The notes under the pieces were generated by a model. The model was not told the origin of the DNA and searched no databases. It was given only the letters and a program-made list of their open reading frames with translations. Below are positions 31,773 through 43,179 of a DNA stretch of 64,000 bases, in pieces. The DNA lies in assembly GCF_028009165.1 (NCBI RefSeq), contig NC_079241.1:2604001-2668000 (forward strand). The letters run 5' to 3'. Origin of the DNA: Akanthomyces muscarius. Its lineage: Eukaryota > Ascomycota > Sordariomycetes > Hypocreales > Cordycipitaceae. How positions within the stretch are numbered: the stretch's first letter is position 1; each line of letters starts with the position of its first letter. Position numbers and translations under genes: made by a program.

Positions 31773-34700
31773 CTAGTACAGACCCCAATCGACATCTTGC
31801 TTCTTGATGTTTCCGCCGCACTGCATGCTGCCCTTGGCACCAATGCGGTCACCGCTGCCGAATTGCTTGATTGCGTCTTTGATGATGTCGACAATGTCCT
31901 GGGCACCAACATTGAAGCTGACGTTGCCCTTGATGTTGGTGCCAGTGACACCGAAGTGGCAGCTGCCAAACTTGACCAGCTCGCGCTGCTTCTTGAGGGG
32001 TGAAATGTTCCACTCGCCGTCGGTGCCTTCAATGTTCTTGACGATCTGGAGGCAGTCCTTCACAAGAGGAGAAGCGTCAGAGCCTTTATTCTCAAAGGTC
32101 GAGGCGCCACAGTAATCCTTGCCATTATCCGTGTTGCAGGGAAAAAAGTCCTTGTCACGAGCAGACTCGGTGTCATCAGCATTGGCCCAGGAGCGCCGCG
32201 CCAGGACCTGGTTGCACACGGGCAGCTTGATATATCCAGGAGTGGTGACATCCTCATCCCGAAGGCCCTTGAGTGTACCCGAGTCAGTGGGATCCGCATC
32301 GCCGCCGCCGTTGGCCTTGTCGTTCTGGAGCCACGTCTTGACAGAGCCGATGATGATGTCCTCGTACTTGATGCCACCCCAGTCGCTGCCAGTAAGCAGA
32401 TCTGCGCCCTTGAGCGATGAAAAGTCAGAGTCGGGGCAGGAGCAGGTAATCAGGCCACAGTTGGTCTCATCGCACGGGTGCGATTTCCCGTCGGGGTCGG
32501 CGAGCTGGTAGCGCTTGCCTTCGTAGCAGGCAGACTTGAGGGTCTTGCCGGCGTCGTGATCACAATCGAAGCCTGTGTCGATAATAAAGGGATGGTGGCC
32601 AGAGGCCTTCCAGACGGCAGGAATAGCAAACCCGTAGAAAGACTTGAGGAAGGCGTCTTTCATGGTCGTCTTCTCGTCGTCACTAGGAGTGCCGAGATTG
32701 GAATCATCTCTGACTGCCAGCTCCGAAGTGCGCTTCAGAGGACCATCGGCTCCGCTGTAACCGTCGATGAACTTGCCATCGGCGATCAAGTCCGTCAGCT
32801 TGTTGATGGAGTCATCGGAGCCGTCAAAGAGGTTGCCCAGATCGACAGCTGTAATGTTGTCCCAGACGTACAGCGACTGCCCGATGTAGTGAGAAAACTC
32901 CTTCTGAGAAGCATCGGTCCAGTCATCAACCTTGGGGCTGCCTTTCAAATTAATACCAATAGAAACACCGCCGGAGATGATGGTCTGGACGACCTTGTCA
33001 CCCTTCGCGATCGCCTCGGGTGTCTTGGAGGCCAAAGCTGGTAGCTTAGCAATGACACCAGTGAAGAACTGAGAACCAATCATTGGAGCACCCATGGAGA
33101 CGAAGCTGAGAAGAATATTGAGCCAAGCCATGTCCTTTGGTGGAGGCACAGGAGCAAACTTATTCTCGAAATCAGACAATGTATTGTCAATCAACAAAGC
33201 CGAGACATCAACAACAGACTGGTGGTACTTGGCGTAGGTGGAGCTGATCTTGACCAGCGAGTTCCAGACCAAGGCCGCGGCAGGTCCGCTCTTGTCGCCC
33301 GTGAACTCCTTGCAGTCAAAAGTGTTTCTGCAGTTGTTTCCGGTGAGGATGTCCTCACAGTGAGGGTCAGGAGGGTTGCCAATGAGGTACGAGATAAACT
33401 GTGAAAAGGCACCCGCTTCCTTGGCCGAGTTGGGACGCTCCTTGCGGTACTCTTTCCAATCGTTGATAATGTCTGTCCAAGCATCTTTGGCATCCAGACC
33501 TGCCCAACGTTGAGAAGGAGTGTAATCAAGCTTTTCCGTCCAAAACTTATCATCGCAAGTGAGCTTGGTCCAGTTGCCACTTCTGTCGCCGGCGTGGTTG
33601 AGCGGGTTGTTGCCAGCCTTGATCTGAAGCCTAAAGTTGGCCCAGTCCTTCACACCCTCAGGTGCGTCATTGAAGTCTTCCAAGTCGGTGGCCCAGTTCG
33701 TGGTACCGCCCATCTGAAGATGCTTGTAAATGTTTGTGCGGCTGTTGCGCAGAGCAGGTGTCATATAGGCAACCCATTGAGTGTTGTCATAGACAAGGAT
33801 GTTGCTGTTGCTGCCAGAATCGACGAAATGTTCATTGACTCGGCTCGAGTTGGCTAAAATTTTGCCGATTTCCGCGTTCGAAATATATCCAGCAGTATCA
33901 GTACACTCGCCCTTGGCAGCGTTAGACTGAAGTCGGCTACCGGTGTACTTGCACTGTTCGCCGTGGCAACCAGCTTCGGCCATGGCAAAGGAACGACCAT
34001 AGCTGGTGACACCAACGACAACCTTGCCGGAGTTGACACCGGCCTTGGTGACCATAGAAAGAGAAGTCATGGTTTCAGTCAAGTTGACCTGGCTACGCAG
34101 GCACATGCCATCATCACAGCCAGGCTGAGAGTTGGGGTTGCCGGCATCCCACTGACCATGCAAATCATAAGTCATGAAAACAATATAGTCAACGACTTGG
34201 CTGATTCTCTTGATAGGGAAGCCCTTCAGGTACCAGTATGAGGCTGGCGCAGCGATAGACACAGACTTGTTTGGCAGAAGATTCTTGAGAGTAACAAGGA
34301 ACTTGAGGTAGTCGGTGCCCTCGCTCTTAGGATCAGCACCAGGCGGTGTGCCAGGGATATCAGTTGCGCCGGGGTACTCCCAGTCAATATCGACACCGTC
34401 GAGGCCGTTGTCGTTAATGAATTTGGCAATGTTCTTAGCGAGAGTCTCGCGGTTCCCAGCTTGTACGCCGCGACGGAGGATGTCATAGGTAGCCGGCTCG
34501 TTGGAGAACGCCCAACCTCCAAACGACAAAATCTTCTTGGGTCCACGGATGAAGCGGAAGTTGTTGAACTCATACGTAGACATCTCGTCGCCAATGCTGA
34601 TCTTGAAGTCTGGAGAGATGTCACCAAATCCAAAGTGAAGATGGGTGTATTGAGAGCCGTCGATTTGCAGAGCATCCTGGAAGAGGCACTTGCGGTTGAA

Positions 34701-36233
34701 AGAGAAGCCTTCGTAGTAAGCGATGCTACGGAACTCAGAGACATCACCCTTGATGATTTTGGTGCCACAGTTGGAGATACAGCCATTTGTGTTGGGCTTC
34801 GCAGTACCAGGAGCACCGGTACCGGTGTCAGTACAGAATTCATCTGTAATACCACACTGGCCCCAGACGTCACAACAAGCGTTGAGAGGGCAAGGGTTGA
34901 GCTCAGAAATCTTGGACATGTCAGAAGGCTTCTTGGTACCCTTGACTTGAGGACCGCAAACGGCGTCAGCAATGGGGTCAGGCATAGGCGGCGAGCCCTT
35001 GCTGACACAGATGACAGCGCCCTTCAAGACATTCTTGCATCCGGTCCAGGCCCATGTGTTCTTGTTGAAATCGCTGAGCTCGTCTTTCGTGAGAGAATTG
35101 GCGGCAGAAATGGAGTCACAGTTCTCACCCATGGTGACTGTGATGGTGGCACAAGAGCCATCGGAATTGGGCTTAGGTCGGAAGTCAGGCATGTCGCCGT
35201 CCGAGCAGCAAACGTGCTGCTTTGGTCGAAGGTTGGCACAGAAGCCTTCGGCCGAGTTGTATTTGGTAAAGTCGGCTCCAGAGATGCCGCACTTCTGAGC
35301 CAACTTGCCGCAGCTGTCGTTCTTCTCAACTTGGATGGCTCGGCACAAGCCACGAGAAGCGAGGTCAGCCCATCGCTTTGCAGTGGCAGGCGACGTGCCG
35401 TTAGTGCTGGTCGAGTTGGAGCCCTTGATCGAAGAGAGAAGCGCAGAGGTGAACTGGGCTTTGCCAGTAAGGTTGTGGGAGGTAGGGAACTCAAGACATT
35501 TCCCGTCGTACCAGGCCTTGAAAGCAGTTTGGGCAACATCAAACGTGCCGTTGCTGACGGCCATGAAGCCAAAGATGTGGTCGGCGTCATAGTCCTTGTT
35601 ACAGAGCTGCATGGCCAAATCACCTCGACTTCCATCAAAGGAGTGAATCTCATCACGCAAGGCGGATAGAGCAGTGGTGGCAACATGTTGCTTGTCAAGC
35701 GCGCGTCCAATATAAAGACCAGCCGTCACGCCGCCAATCTTTCCGAAAAGCATGGTGGTTTCGTTGCTGGGGGCATGACCCTTTGCGACGTATTCGCGCA
35801 TCTCTTTGGCGAGACCACTGATACCAGCGTCTGAGCCGGTAGAGTTGGCCCACCAGCCGACTTCGTAATCGACATCGTGGTCGTTGGAGGCGCTCAGGGC
35901 TGCAGCCTGGGCGCCAGATACATCAACCCAATCATCACCGTACACCGAGCATGCATAGATGCGATGGTGCGAGTCGGAGTCGTCAACTTGGTCGTGGATA
36001 GCAAAACTATAAAAGAGAGGCTGCTTGCATGCAGCAAGCTGGTTCAGGTTGTGATAGACGCTCCAGTTGGAGGGGTCAGCGCCAGTATTGATACACTGGT
36101 CAGGGCAAGCATCGCTCATGCCGCGGAAACCGGGACTGGCTCCAATGCGTTTCGACGAAGACTGAGCAGAAACAAAGCCATTGGAGAGGAGGCCCAGAGC
36201 TCCGAGCGCGGTGTTGCGCAACGAGGGCACCAT
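31773..36233 (-). CDS. Killer-toxin-like GH18 chitinase with LysM domains
   Basis: An unspliced gene of 1486 residues, the layout of subgroup C fungal chitinases, which resemble the alpha subunit of yeast killer toxins. A signal peptide covers about residues 1-24. Two LysM-type modules lie near 295-345 and 358-412, then a Cys-rich hevein-like chitin-binding module at about 445-475 (NPCPLNACCDVWGQCG). The GH18 catalytic domain spans about 500-860 with DGVDIDWEYPG (acid/base Glu619) and MTYDLHGQWD. The C-terminal 600 residues include a hydrophobic patch near 1045 and Cys-rich segments of unknown role. ATG 36231-36233 is the first Met of the frame. It probably binds and cuts chitin of competing fungi or of the cell's own wall. 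No partner subunit gene is visible. An AT-rich TATA-like TTAAATAAG lies about 140 bases upstream. Confidence 0.92.
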   Translation of the reverse strand: MVPSLRNTALGALGLLSNGFVSAQSSSKRIGASPGFRGMSDACPDQCINTGADPSNWSVYHNLNQLAACKQPLFYSFAIHDQVDDSDSHHRIYACSVYGDDWVDVSGAQAAALSASNDHDVDYEVGWWANSTGSDAGISGLAKEMREYVAKGHAPSNETTMLFGKIGGVTAGLYIGRALDKQHVATTALSALRDEIHSFDGSRGDLAMQLCNKDYDADHIFGFMAVSNGTFDVAQTAFKAWYDGKCLEFPTSHNLTGKAQFTSALLSSIKGSNSTSTNGTSPATAKRWADLASRGLCRAIQVEKNDSCGKLAQKCGISGADFTKYNSAEGFCANLRPKQHVCCSDGDMPDFRPKPNSDGSCATITVTMGENCDSISAANSLTKDELSDFNKNTWAWTGCKNVLKGAVICVSKGSPPMPDPIADAVCGPQVKGTKKPSDMSKISELNPCPLNACCDVWGQCGITDEFCTDTGTGAPGTAKPNTNGCISNCGTKIIKGDVSEFRSIAYYEGFSFNRKCLFQDALQIDGSQYTHLHFGFGDISPDFKISIGDEMSTYEFNNFRFIRGPKKILSFGGWAFSNEPATYDILRRGVQAGNRETLAKNIAKFINDNGLDGVDIDWEYPGATDIPGTPPGADPKSEGTDYLKFLVTLKNLLPNKSVSIAAPASYWYLKGFPIKRISQVVDYIVFMTYDLHGQWDAGNPNSQPGCDDGMCLRSQVNLTETMTSLSMVTKAGVNSGKVVVGVTSYGRSFAMAEAGCHGEQCKYTGSRLQSNAAKGECTDTAGYISNAEIGKILANSSRVNEHFVDSGSNSNILVYDNTQWVAYMTPALRNSRTNIYKHLQMGGTTNWATDLEDFNDAPEGVKDWANFRLQIKAGNNPLNHAGDRSGNWTKLTCDDKFWTEKLDYTPSQRWAGLDAKDAWTDIINDWKEYRKERPNSAKEAGAFSQFISYLIGNPPDPHCEDILTGNNCRNTFDCKEFTGDKSGPAAALVWNSLVKISSTYAKYHQSVVDVSALLIDNTLSDFENKFAPVPPPKDMAWLNILLSFVSMGAPMIGSQFFTGVIAKLPALASKTPEAIAKGDKVVQTIISGGVSIGINLKGSPKVDDWTDASQKEFSHYIGQSLYVWDNITAVDLGNLFDGSDDSINKLTDLIADGKFIDGYSGADGPLKRTSELAVRDDSNLGTPSDDEKTTMKDAFLKSFYGFAIPAVWKASGHHPFIIDTGFDCDHDAGKTLKSACYEGKRYQLADPDGKSHPCDETNCGLITCSCPDSDFSSLKGADLLTGSDWGGIKYEDIIIGSVKTWLQNDKANGGGDADPTDSGTLKGLRDEDVTTPGYIKLPVCNQVLARRSWANADDTESARDKDFFPCNTDNGKDYCGASTFENKGSDASPLVKDCLQIVKNIEGTDGEWNISPLKKQRELVKFGSCHFGVTGTNIKGNVSFNVGAQDIVDIIKDAIKQFGSGDRIGAKGSMQCGGNIKKQDVDWGLY

Positions 36234-39200
36234 TGTGGAAGGCAACTGGGCGTCTTATGAGACGACAATGCTGTAAAAGAGATAAAAAGAGTGACTGAAC
36301 TAGAGGAAACCAGCCAAAAAGGTCCTCCAAATTGTTTGAAACACAAAGAAAAGCTGTCTTACAACCTCCTTATTTAAGCTCTCCTATATAGTTGCTCAAC
36401 ATCTTGGTCCAAGTCGTGCCAGACTCATCACCTGCAGCATCCGTGTAAGTGCCAAGACACACCAAGCTGTCGGTGCTGTCTACATCCAGTCTAGATCTCA
36501 CCTTTAATTGGAGAAGGCCAGAAGGCGGCCAATTTTCTTCGGAATTAATATGGAAACGAAACTGACTAGCAGCCCAGAAAAGCAGGACAGCTGAAGCATG
36601 CGCAGTGGGTCGCTTGCGGCCGTGAATGTGCTCGGATACGTCCTCATTCGTTCCTGGTCTTGTACTAGATCGGTAGGGCGGGATGATCCTAGCAGAAGCG
36701 TGCAGACTTCTCACAACTAGGACCTGCAGCTGTCGCTTGCCACTAGCACCGCCCGTCGCAGCGTAACCCGCAGCTCTACCCGGCTATTGCACAATGCGTG
36801 TCTTCTCGAGGAGAGTTTTGCTGTTGCCTGTTCAAGCGAAGCTGCCAAGCTGTGAGTTGACCTTCTTTCAACGGGGCGATTAGCCTCGGTTTGGGCAACG
36901 CCGCATCGTGCGCCCCTTTGCTCGGGATCGAGAATGACGTGGGAACTCGACGAAGAATACCATATTAATTGATCATTTGAGTTTACTGGACTAGACATTC
37001 TGCATATTCCTCATCCCTGCCTGACTCCCACATTGCGCAGCTTTTCGCTGTTACTGCTGACAGGGCACTGTTTAAACATGGACGCAGTTCAACGACGAGC
37101 ATGTCACAATCGAAAACCTTGCCTTTGTGCTATTTCGGGACAACGGCTCCATTAGAATCTCTCTCTGAGCCTTATGATGAGTTCATTGTGAATGTGATGC
37201 TTATTATTCAGACTTTTATTCATGCTGGGGTACTTGCTCCACGTCGGTCTAGCCCTATCGCGTAACGACCGAGATTAATGACCATGCTCAGTTCCCCTCT
37301 TATTCGGCATCCGGTCCCAAAGTTACCGATTTGTCGAGTATGATCATGGTGGCGCAATTTCATCACAGAATCGGCTAGATTCGCCAAGAGCAATAACACC
37401 GCAGTACTGCCTGCCGGGCATGCTACATCACGTCGATATCGCGGCGACCAAAGCCTTACTTTGAGGTCAAAAGTCCATGTTTTTTGTATACTCTATATGG
37501 AAACCGGCGATAAAACATGCGGGCAAAAACACTATCAAGCTGCGCGTGTCTGCCGTGGATTCTGATGGGACTCGATAGCCTGTGACCATCTAGGTCGCCC
37601 CCGTGGTGCCGAGATTGCATTGCCAGTCGCCACTTTAATATTCCGGAGTATGCAGAAATGGGCGCTCGCTTGACACAGGGGAAACAGCTCCTTTCAACTT
37701 TGGCGCTGTTGAAAATGCTCAACCTCTACATCTTTTACGACTTGTTTGAACTCCCGATGTGCCATATGCCCAATCCTGGTCAATGGATTTGCATCTGCAA
37801 GGACACTTGGCTTGCTTCATTCAAGCACCCGTGGCACTGTAGTGCTTATTACCTCACCCCCTCACCATGCCAAGCATTGCCACAAAACACAAGAGCTCTC
37901 CACCGAGCAACTGTCACAAGTCACTGGTTTGGCCAGGCTGTTACACAGTCCTTCCATGCCTGCCTGCATGACTTCTCCACAACTCACCAGTAACCAAGCT
38001 AAGCATGACGTCCAAAGAGGTAGAAAACTTGCGCGCGGACTTTGAGGCGGGACTTTCCTGTCGAAACTATCAGCGACGGGGAAATCCGTGAAGCGTAAGG
38101 CCGTACCAGTCAAACCATAAGTAGTGCATTCGGGTCCAGCTGAAGACCACCAAAGGCCAGCATCGGCAACTAGCACGAGGGCCTGTCTCCTCACCATCCT
38201 TCTAATGACAGCAGGCCGCAGTGAGTTGAGACGTGTGGTGATATGAAACAAAATTTAAATTTTAAACATATATACCTAAGCAAAAAAATCACGAGAGTAA
38301 TAAGAGAGCAGTGCTAAGATGGAGAACTAGACTCCAACCCTGCTGTAACTGGCAGTGCTAGAATTTCTACATCGCGATGTAGACTTCACATAAAGACATA
38401 CATGGGCCTCCTTTTGTGAGGACTTTCTAGCTCATTTCTGTATGGCATCTGCCTCATCAAGAAATTGTCTCTGCATTGACTTATTGCAGCCCGTATTCGG
38501 ATTGGGAGCGCGATTGCAACTCGGAACAAGCAATCGATATTCAACAGCAGAATAAGAATTGGTTTGTCCAGACTCCTTGCTCAATAGCCAAATTTTGGAG
38601 GCTGAGACTTTCATGACTTTTGATTTTTGGAGCTTGCCACAAGACACCCAATAATTCGGGAGGGCCGTGGTTCGACACACCAAGCAGAATTGCAGCCACA
38701 TGAATGCTCCCTCAGGGTCGCACACCGCCTCACTGTCTCAACTTAAGTCAACTGAGCACATGGATTCTAGACTCAGAGTTGTTCAGTCATATTATACCCG
38801 GCATGAATTCGAAGGCAGCTCCCACAACTATCTGATGACGTCATCGGCAACAGGCATAAGCCCGCTGCCCTGACTTCATCGTATAGAACGATTGAGACAC
38901 ACTTTTGAAACCTGAATATATCCCGAAGATTATGATATCCAAACGCACTGTCTATGAGATGTGGTGCCATGAAGATTCTAGGTGATAAAGCGGGTTGAGC
39001 GCAGAGGAAAAGCGAGCGTAGCCCAATACCGGGCTGTGATATCTATGCTTTGGCATTATCACAGCTAGAAAAGACATTGTGGTTATCAGATTTTGCTTTT
39101 TTCTCATCATAGGTCTTGGCGGCTGTATCCATGAGCTAGGTCTCAAAATAATGGTCGCGGGTGCCTTATGCCGTGGCTGCGGGGGTTCGGCATTGGGCTG

Positions 39201-39369
39201 CCAGAATTCGATCATATATCATGAATGACTTGCGCCCAACAGCCCCAGCTTCGCACAAACACTGTTCAGAATTGGCATCTAGACGGCGAGGATCATTCCA
39301 GTGCATGGTAAAACTCTGAATAATTGATCGGCTACGTTCGACTGTTGAAACGACCCATACAAGCCATCT
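36234..39369. other. Gene-poor stretch upstream of chitinase
   Basis: 3.1 kb without a supportable gene. Open frames are short and without domains. It holds an 18-base perfect palindrome (38366-38383). The left end is the chitinase promoter. Confidence 0.55.
38366..38383. repeat. 18-base perfect palindrome
   Basis: TCTACATCGCGATGTAGA reads the same on both strands. About 0.25 such sites would be expected by chance in 64 kb of even composition. Confidence 0.9.
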
Positions 39370-40306
39370 ATGGCGGCTGTAAGGCCATCTCTTCCAACCT
39401 TACGACCGCCCCAGCAAACAAGATGGCAGCGGTTTCGTCAAAATCCAGTCCAGTTTATTGCACAACATCTGCATTCATATAGACCGACAGCAGATATGCA
39501 TGGCGCTGCACAAGATGCAGTATCTGTCGTTTGCATATCTGACACGCACAATACACGGCCTGAGGTGCCTGAGGGAGATGTTCTCCTGCATGCAGGAAAT
39601 CTCACCGTGGGCGGTTCTTATGCGGAGCTTCAAGCGCAGATCCACTGGTTGAACACTCTGCCTCATAGATACAAAGTTGTGATTGCAGGCAACCACGACC
39701 TGCTGCTGGACCCTGCGTTTGTGGCTCGCTATCCGGATCGCATCGTCGAAGGCGAGGGCACATCTCGCAACGACCTAGACTGGGGCGAAATTACATACCT
39801 CAATAACACGACGACGAGTCTCACATTCTGCAACGGCCGTTCCAACCATATATGGATCGCCATGGACCCCGATGTTCGGAAGCTGGGCCTTTCAATACCC
39901 TGAAAATCGACCCATTTGGAAAGACTCGGTTCCGCACAATGTGGATATTGTACTCACACATGGTCCTCCCAAGGGACATCTAGACGACCAAGACAGAGGC
40001 TGCCCCCAGCTGCTGAAAGAAATTTCACGCACCAGACCGAAGCTTGTTGTCTTTGGTCACATACATGTGGCTCGCGGACGAGACCGGATCCGATACGGCC
40101 AAGTTCAGGAAGCGCATGACGAGATTATGGAGGGCAACGGACATCTTTGGAGCGCAGTCTTGATGCTTTTCTGGCTGATTGTTGAACACATTCGCAAGCG
40201 TCTTGCGCGGCACAATACGGAAGAGGTAACAACTCTGGTGAATGCCGCTGTGGTTGGGCCGACGATGGACCAAGTAGTTCACGCTGGAACGGTGGTCAGC
40301 ATCTAG
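39370..40306 (+). pseudogene. Metallophosphoesterase (MPPED-like), frameshifted
   Basis: Two frames carry the two halves of a calcineurin-like metallophosphoesterase. The first (39370-39903) has the DTHN metal motif and GNHDLLLD; the second takes over near 39851 with YGSPWTPMFGSWAFQYP, then LTHGPPKGHLD and the GHIH metal motif, ending at 40306. The break falls in an AT-repeat (39848-39853), where one AT unit appears to be missing. No GT-AG intron can bridge it. In addition the second metal motif reads HAGNLT where the family has HAGDLT, replacing the bridging Asp by Asn. Two separate defects suggest real decay, though the frameshift alone could be a sequencing error. The C-terminal part ends in a hydrophobic helix and LVNAAVVG, as in fungal relatives. 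Confidence 0.82.
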
Positions 40307-41468
40307 GAGCTTTTCGATTGAAGTCCCAACTGTGTTTAAACTCATTCAATACATGCTCGTATTTGGCTGCTCAACTAAAAGATGCTGTCGTGCCAGACTG
40401 TGTCAAGCGCAGTCCCGTTTCGTTGCTCTGCATTTTCTTATTTGACTCGGCGGTTCATTTGTTGAACCCACAAGAAAAACTTAGCGCTACCCTGAAACCG
40501 CTTATCTTTGTATTTGATGAACGTTTTTAGTTGTCGCCCCTAGCACCTGCCCACGTCACAGACCGTAAGTACTAGTACAACCAACTTGCCAACCAATTGA
40601 TCAACTCACACACAAAATGCTTACGTTTTTAGAGTATTTTCTCCTAATTTTTGGTTTCAAGGCATCGGATACCCATTTTCTGTCATATTTCATCGTTTAT
40701 TATCAATACCATTGACGAGAAATGCGCTCCCCTGGCAGTGCTGTCGCATTGATCAGCGCACCACGAGTCCACGAGAAATGAGCGGCGGGGCAACTCGCGA
40801 GCGTCGCTGAGACCAGACCATCCCTATTCCATGTCCAATGTCTCATAACACGGCCTCAGGGCCTCTCAAGCAAGCAATTGGCAGCCAAACACGCAGGTTG
40901 ACAGGCAAGCGAAACTCATAAAAACGGGCGACGGTCAACGCTAGTGCCGACCATGTCCCCCCCCAAAGACAGCTTTGATCTCCCCGCATGAGGACAACCT
41001 TCCACGGCGACAAGCAAATCCATTCCGGTGCCATGCTGGACTTGTACGAATTCGCACCAGCTTCTCTCATTTTAATAACCAGTTAATCGACAAAAACAAA
41101 TTTCGCTATACCCCCAGCACATCTCTTCCAGCATTTTCGTCATATCAGTTCCTGGGTTAGACAAGGGATGCTGATAGCTGCTTTACCCCCCCCCATGTCC
41201 CTCCCCCGGCCTCATTTCCCAGATCCTTGACTGAGCTGCGATTTAGGCTGGCCCAAATTGAAAGTAAAGGGAGAGTTTAGCAAGCATACGCAAACATATG
41301 CAGTCGAGCGAATGGTCCAAGCCTGCCGATTTATCCATTTCATCTGTACTTCACATCGCCATTGTCCTAAACACTCTGTGGTAATATGTGCGCACCGTCT
41401 ACACCTTGACCTATCTCCCCCTTGACCTGCACTTTTTAGAGTGCCCAGCGTTATTCTTCTTCAACATA
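40307..41468. other. Intergenic upstream of MFS gene
   Basis: 1.16 kb holding the promoter of the transporter at 41469. C-runs lie near 40957 and 41187. No supportable gene. Confidence 0.55.
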
Positions 41469-43179
41469 ATGCTCGAAAAGAGCGAGACGTCACCACCATT
41501 GCCGGCAACGGCACCGACAGCGACCAAGGGTTCGGCTCCTCGCCAGCCGCCGACCGACCCGAATCGACTGCCAGAATTCGAAGTTATTTTCCGACAGAAT
41601 GACCCCGACGACCCCAAGAACTGGCCCATGTGGTACCGCATGTGGGCTATTGCAACCGTTTCGTTTTCGGCTTGGGTTGTGGTTCTCTTCAGCACCAGCT
41701 ACACCGGCGCGCTTCCCGGCCTCATGGAGGAGTTCAATGTGATCAAGACGTACGCGACCATGGGGATGACGACGTATCTTCTGGGTCTTGCTGTGGGCAG
41801 TCTCATCGTGGCTCCAATGAGCGAGCTATTTGGGCGCAGAATTGTCTACCTTGTCGGTCTGGCCGTCTGGGCCGTCTTTATTATTCCCTGCGGTGTTGCC
41901 GAGTGTCTGACGACCATCCTTGCCAGCCGCTTTGTTGGGTGTGTAGCCTTGAATTTAGCATCCTCCGGGTAATACCAAGCTGACATGACATAGTGCCCTG
42001 TTTGGCGCCGCCCTCATTTCAAACGGTCCGGGCACCGTTGTCGATGTGTCAAAGCCCGAGTATCTCGCCATGGGCATGTCGCTGTTCAGTCTCGGCCCAT
42101 TCAATGGCCCGGTACTGGGACCGCTCATCGGCGGCTTTGTCTACGAGTATTTGGGATGGCGCTGGACAAACTGGGTAGTGCTTGTGCTGGCCGGGCTCGC
42201 CTTTTCCATGATGGTGACCGTCAAGGAAACGTATGCGCCGCGCATCTTGAGAAAGCGAGCCGATAAGCTGCGTAAGGATACTGGCGACTCCCGCTGGTGG
42301 TGCCATTATGACAGAACCGTTTCTTCGTGGCAGCTGATTTCTACCAACATGAAGAGGCCGGTTGTGCTGTTCTTGACCGAGCCCATTGTGTGGTTCATTA
42401 ACGTTTGGAACGCACTCATCTACGGTATCTTATACCTGTGCTTTGTTGCCTACCCTGTAGTCTTTGCCCAGCATCGCGGCTGGAGCGCAGGTTTTGCGGG
42501 CATGTCGTACCTGGGCATCGGTGCAGGCATTGTCCTTGCCATTGCCGTGGAGCCAATTGTCCGACGCATCATCAGCTCAAGGCCGTGCGACCCCGTCACT
42601 GGAAAGCCACCACCAGAAGCAGCAGCCCTCATCATGGTTGTTGGCTCTCTGCTGACGCCGATTGGACAGCTCGGCTTCGCCTGGACTTGCTTGCCAACGA
42701 GCGTTCATTGGATTGTGCCGATTCTCTTTGGAGTCCCATTTGGGTTCGGCAACACGCTGAGCTTCATATACTCGTCTAACTACCTCGCCGGGGCCTACGG
42801 CATCTACGCGGCGAGCGCCCTGGCCAGCAACGCCGTCATCCGCAGCCTCTTTGGTGCGACCCTGCCACTGGCGGGCTCCAAAATGTACGAGGCCATCTCG
42901 CCACAGTGGGCGGGCACGTTGTGCGGCGTGCTGGCCGTGGTCATGATTCCCGTGCCGTTTGTGTTTTGGCGGTATGGGGCCAAGATTCGCAGCAAGAGTC
43001 GCACCATTCGGCTGCTGCGGGAGCAGCAGGAAGCCCTGGACACCAAGAAGGCCGAGGAGCAGGCAAAGCGCGACAATTGTTCCAGCAGCGACGGACAGCT
43101 TGCGCTAGATAGCGACCCCTCCATCGGCTTGTCTCGGCCCCAAGTCAAAATCACTCAGCTTGGGAAGAGAGAGAAATGA
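41469..43179 (+). CDS. MFS DHA1-type multidrug/polyamine transporter
   Basis: A 12-helix drug:proton antiporter of the DHA1 family. I read exons 41469-41938 and 41994-43179 (551 residues); the 55-base intron has a GTGTGT donor, GCTGAC branch and ATAG end. The N-terminal 60 residues are Pro-rich, followed by DPDDPKNWPMWYRMW, the family's entry to helix 1. Motif A is APMSELFGRRIVYL and antiporter motif C is GPFNGPVLGPLIGG in helix 5. The cytosolic tail is charged (EQQEALDTKKAEEQAK). Likely role is efflux of toxic compounds or polyamines at the plasma membrane; substrate is not predictable. It lies 1.2 kb downstream of the broken metallophosphoesterase. Confidence 0.92.

Noticed and set aside
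34461..35669. 402-codon open frame on the plus strand
   Set aside because: It lies exactly opposite the chitinase coding sequence and has no domain; it is an antisense shadow of biased codon use.
39840..39880. An intron to reconcile the two metallophosphoesterase frames
   Set aside because: No GT donor and AG acceptor are available that would keep both conserved blocks; the frames meet within a few bases.
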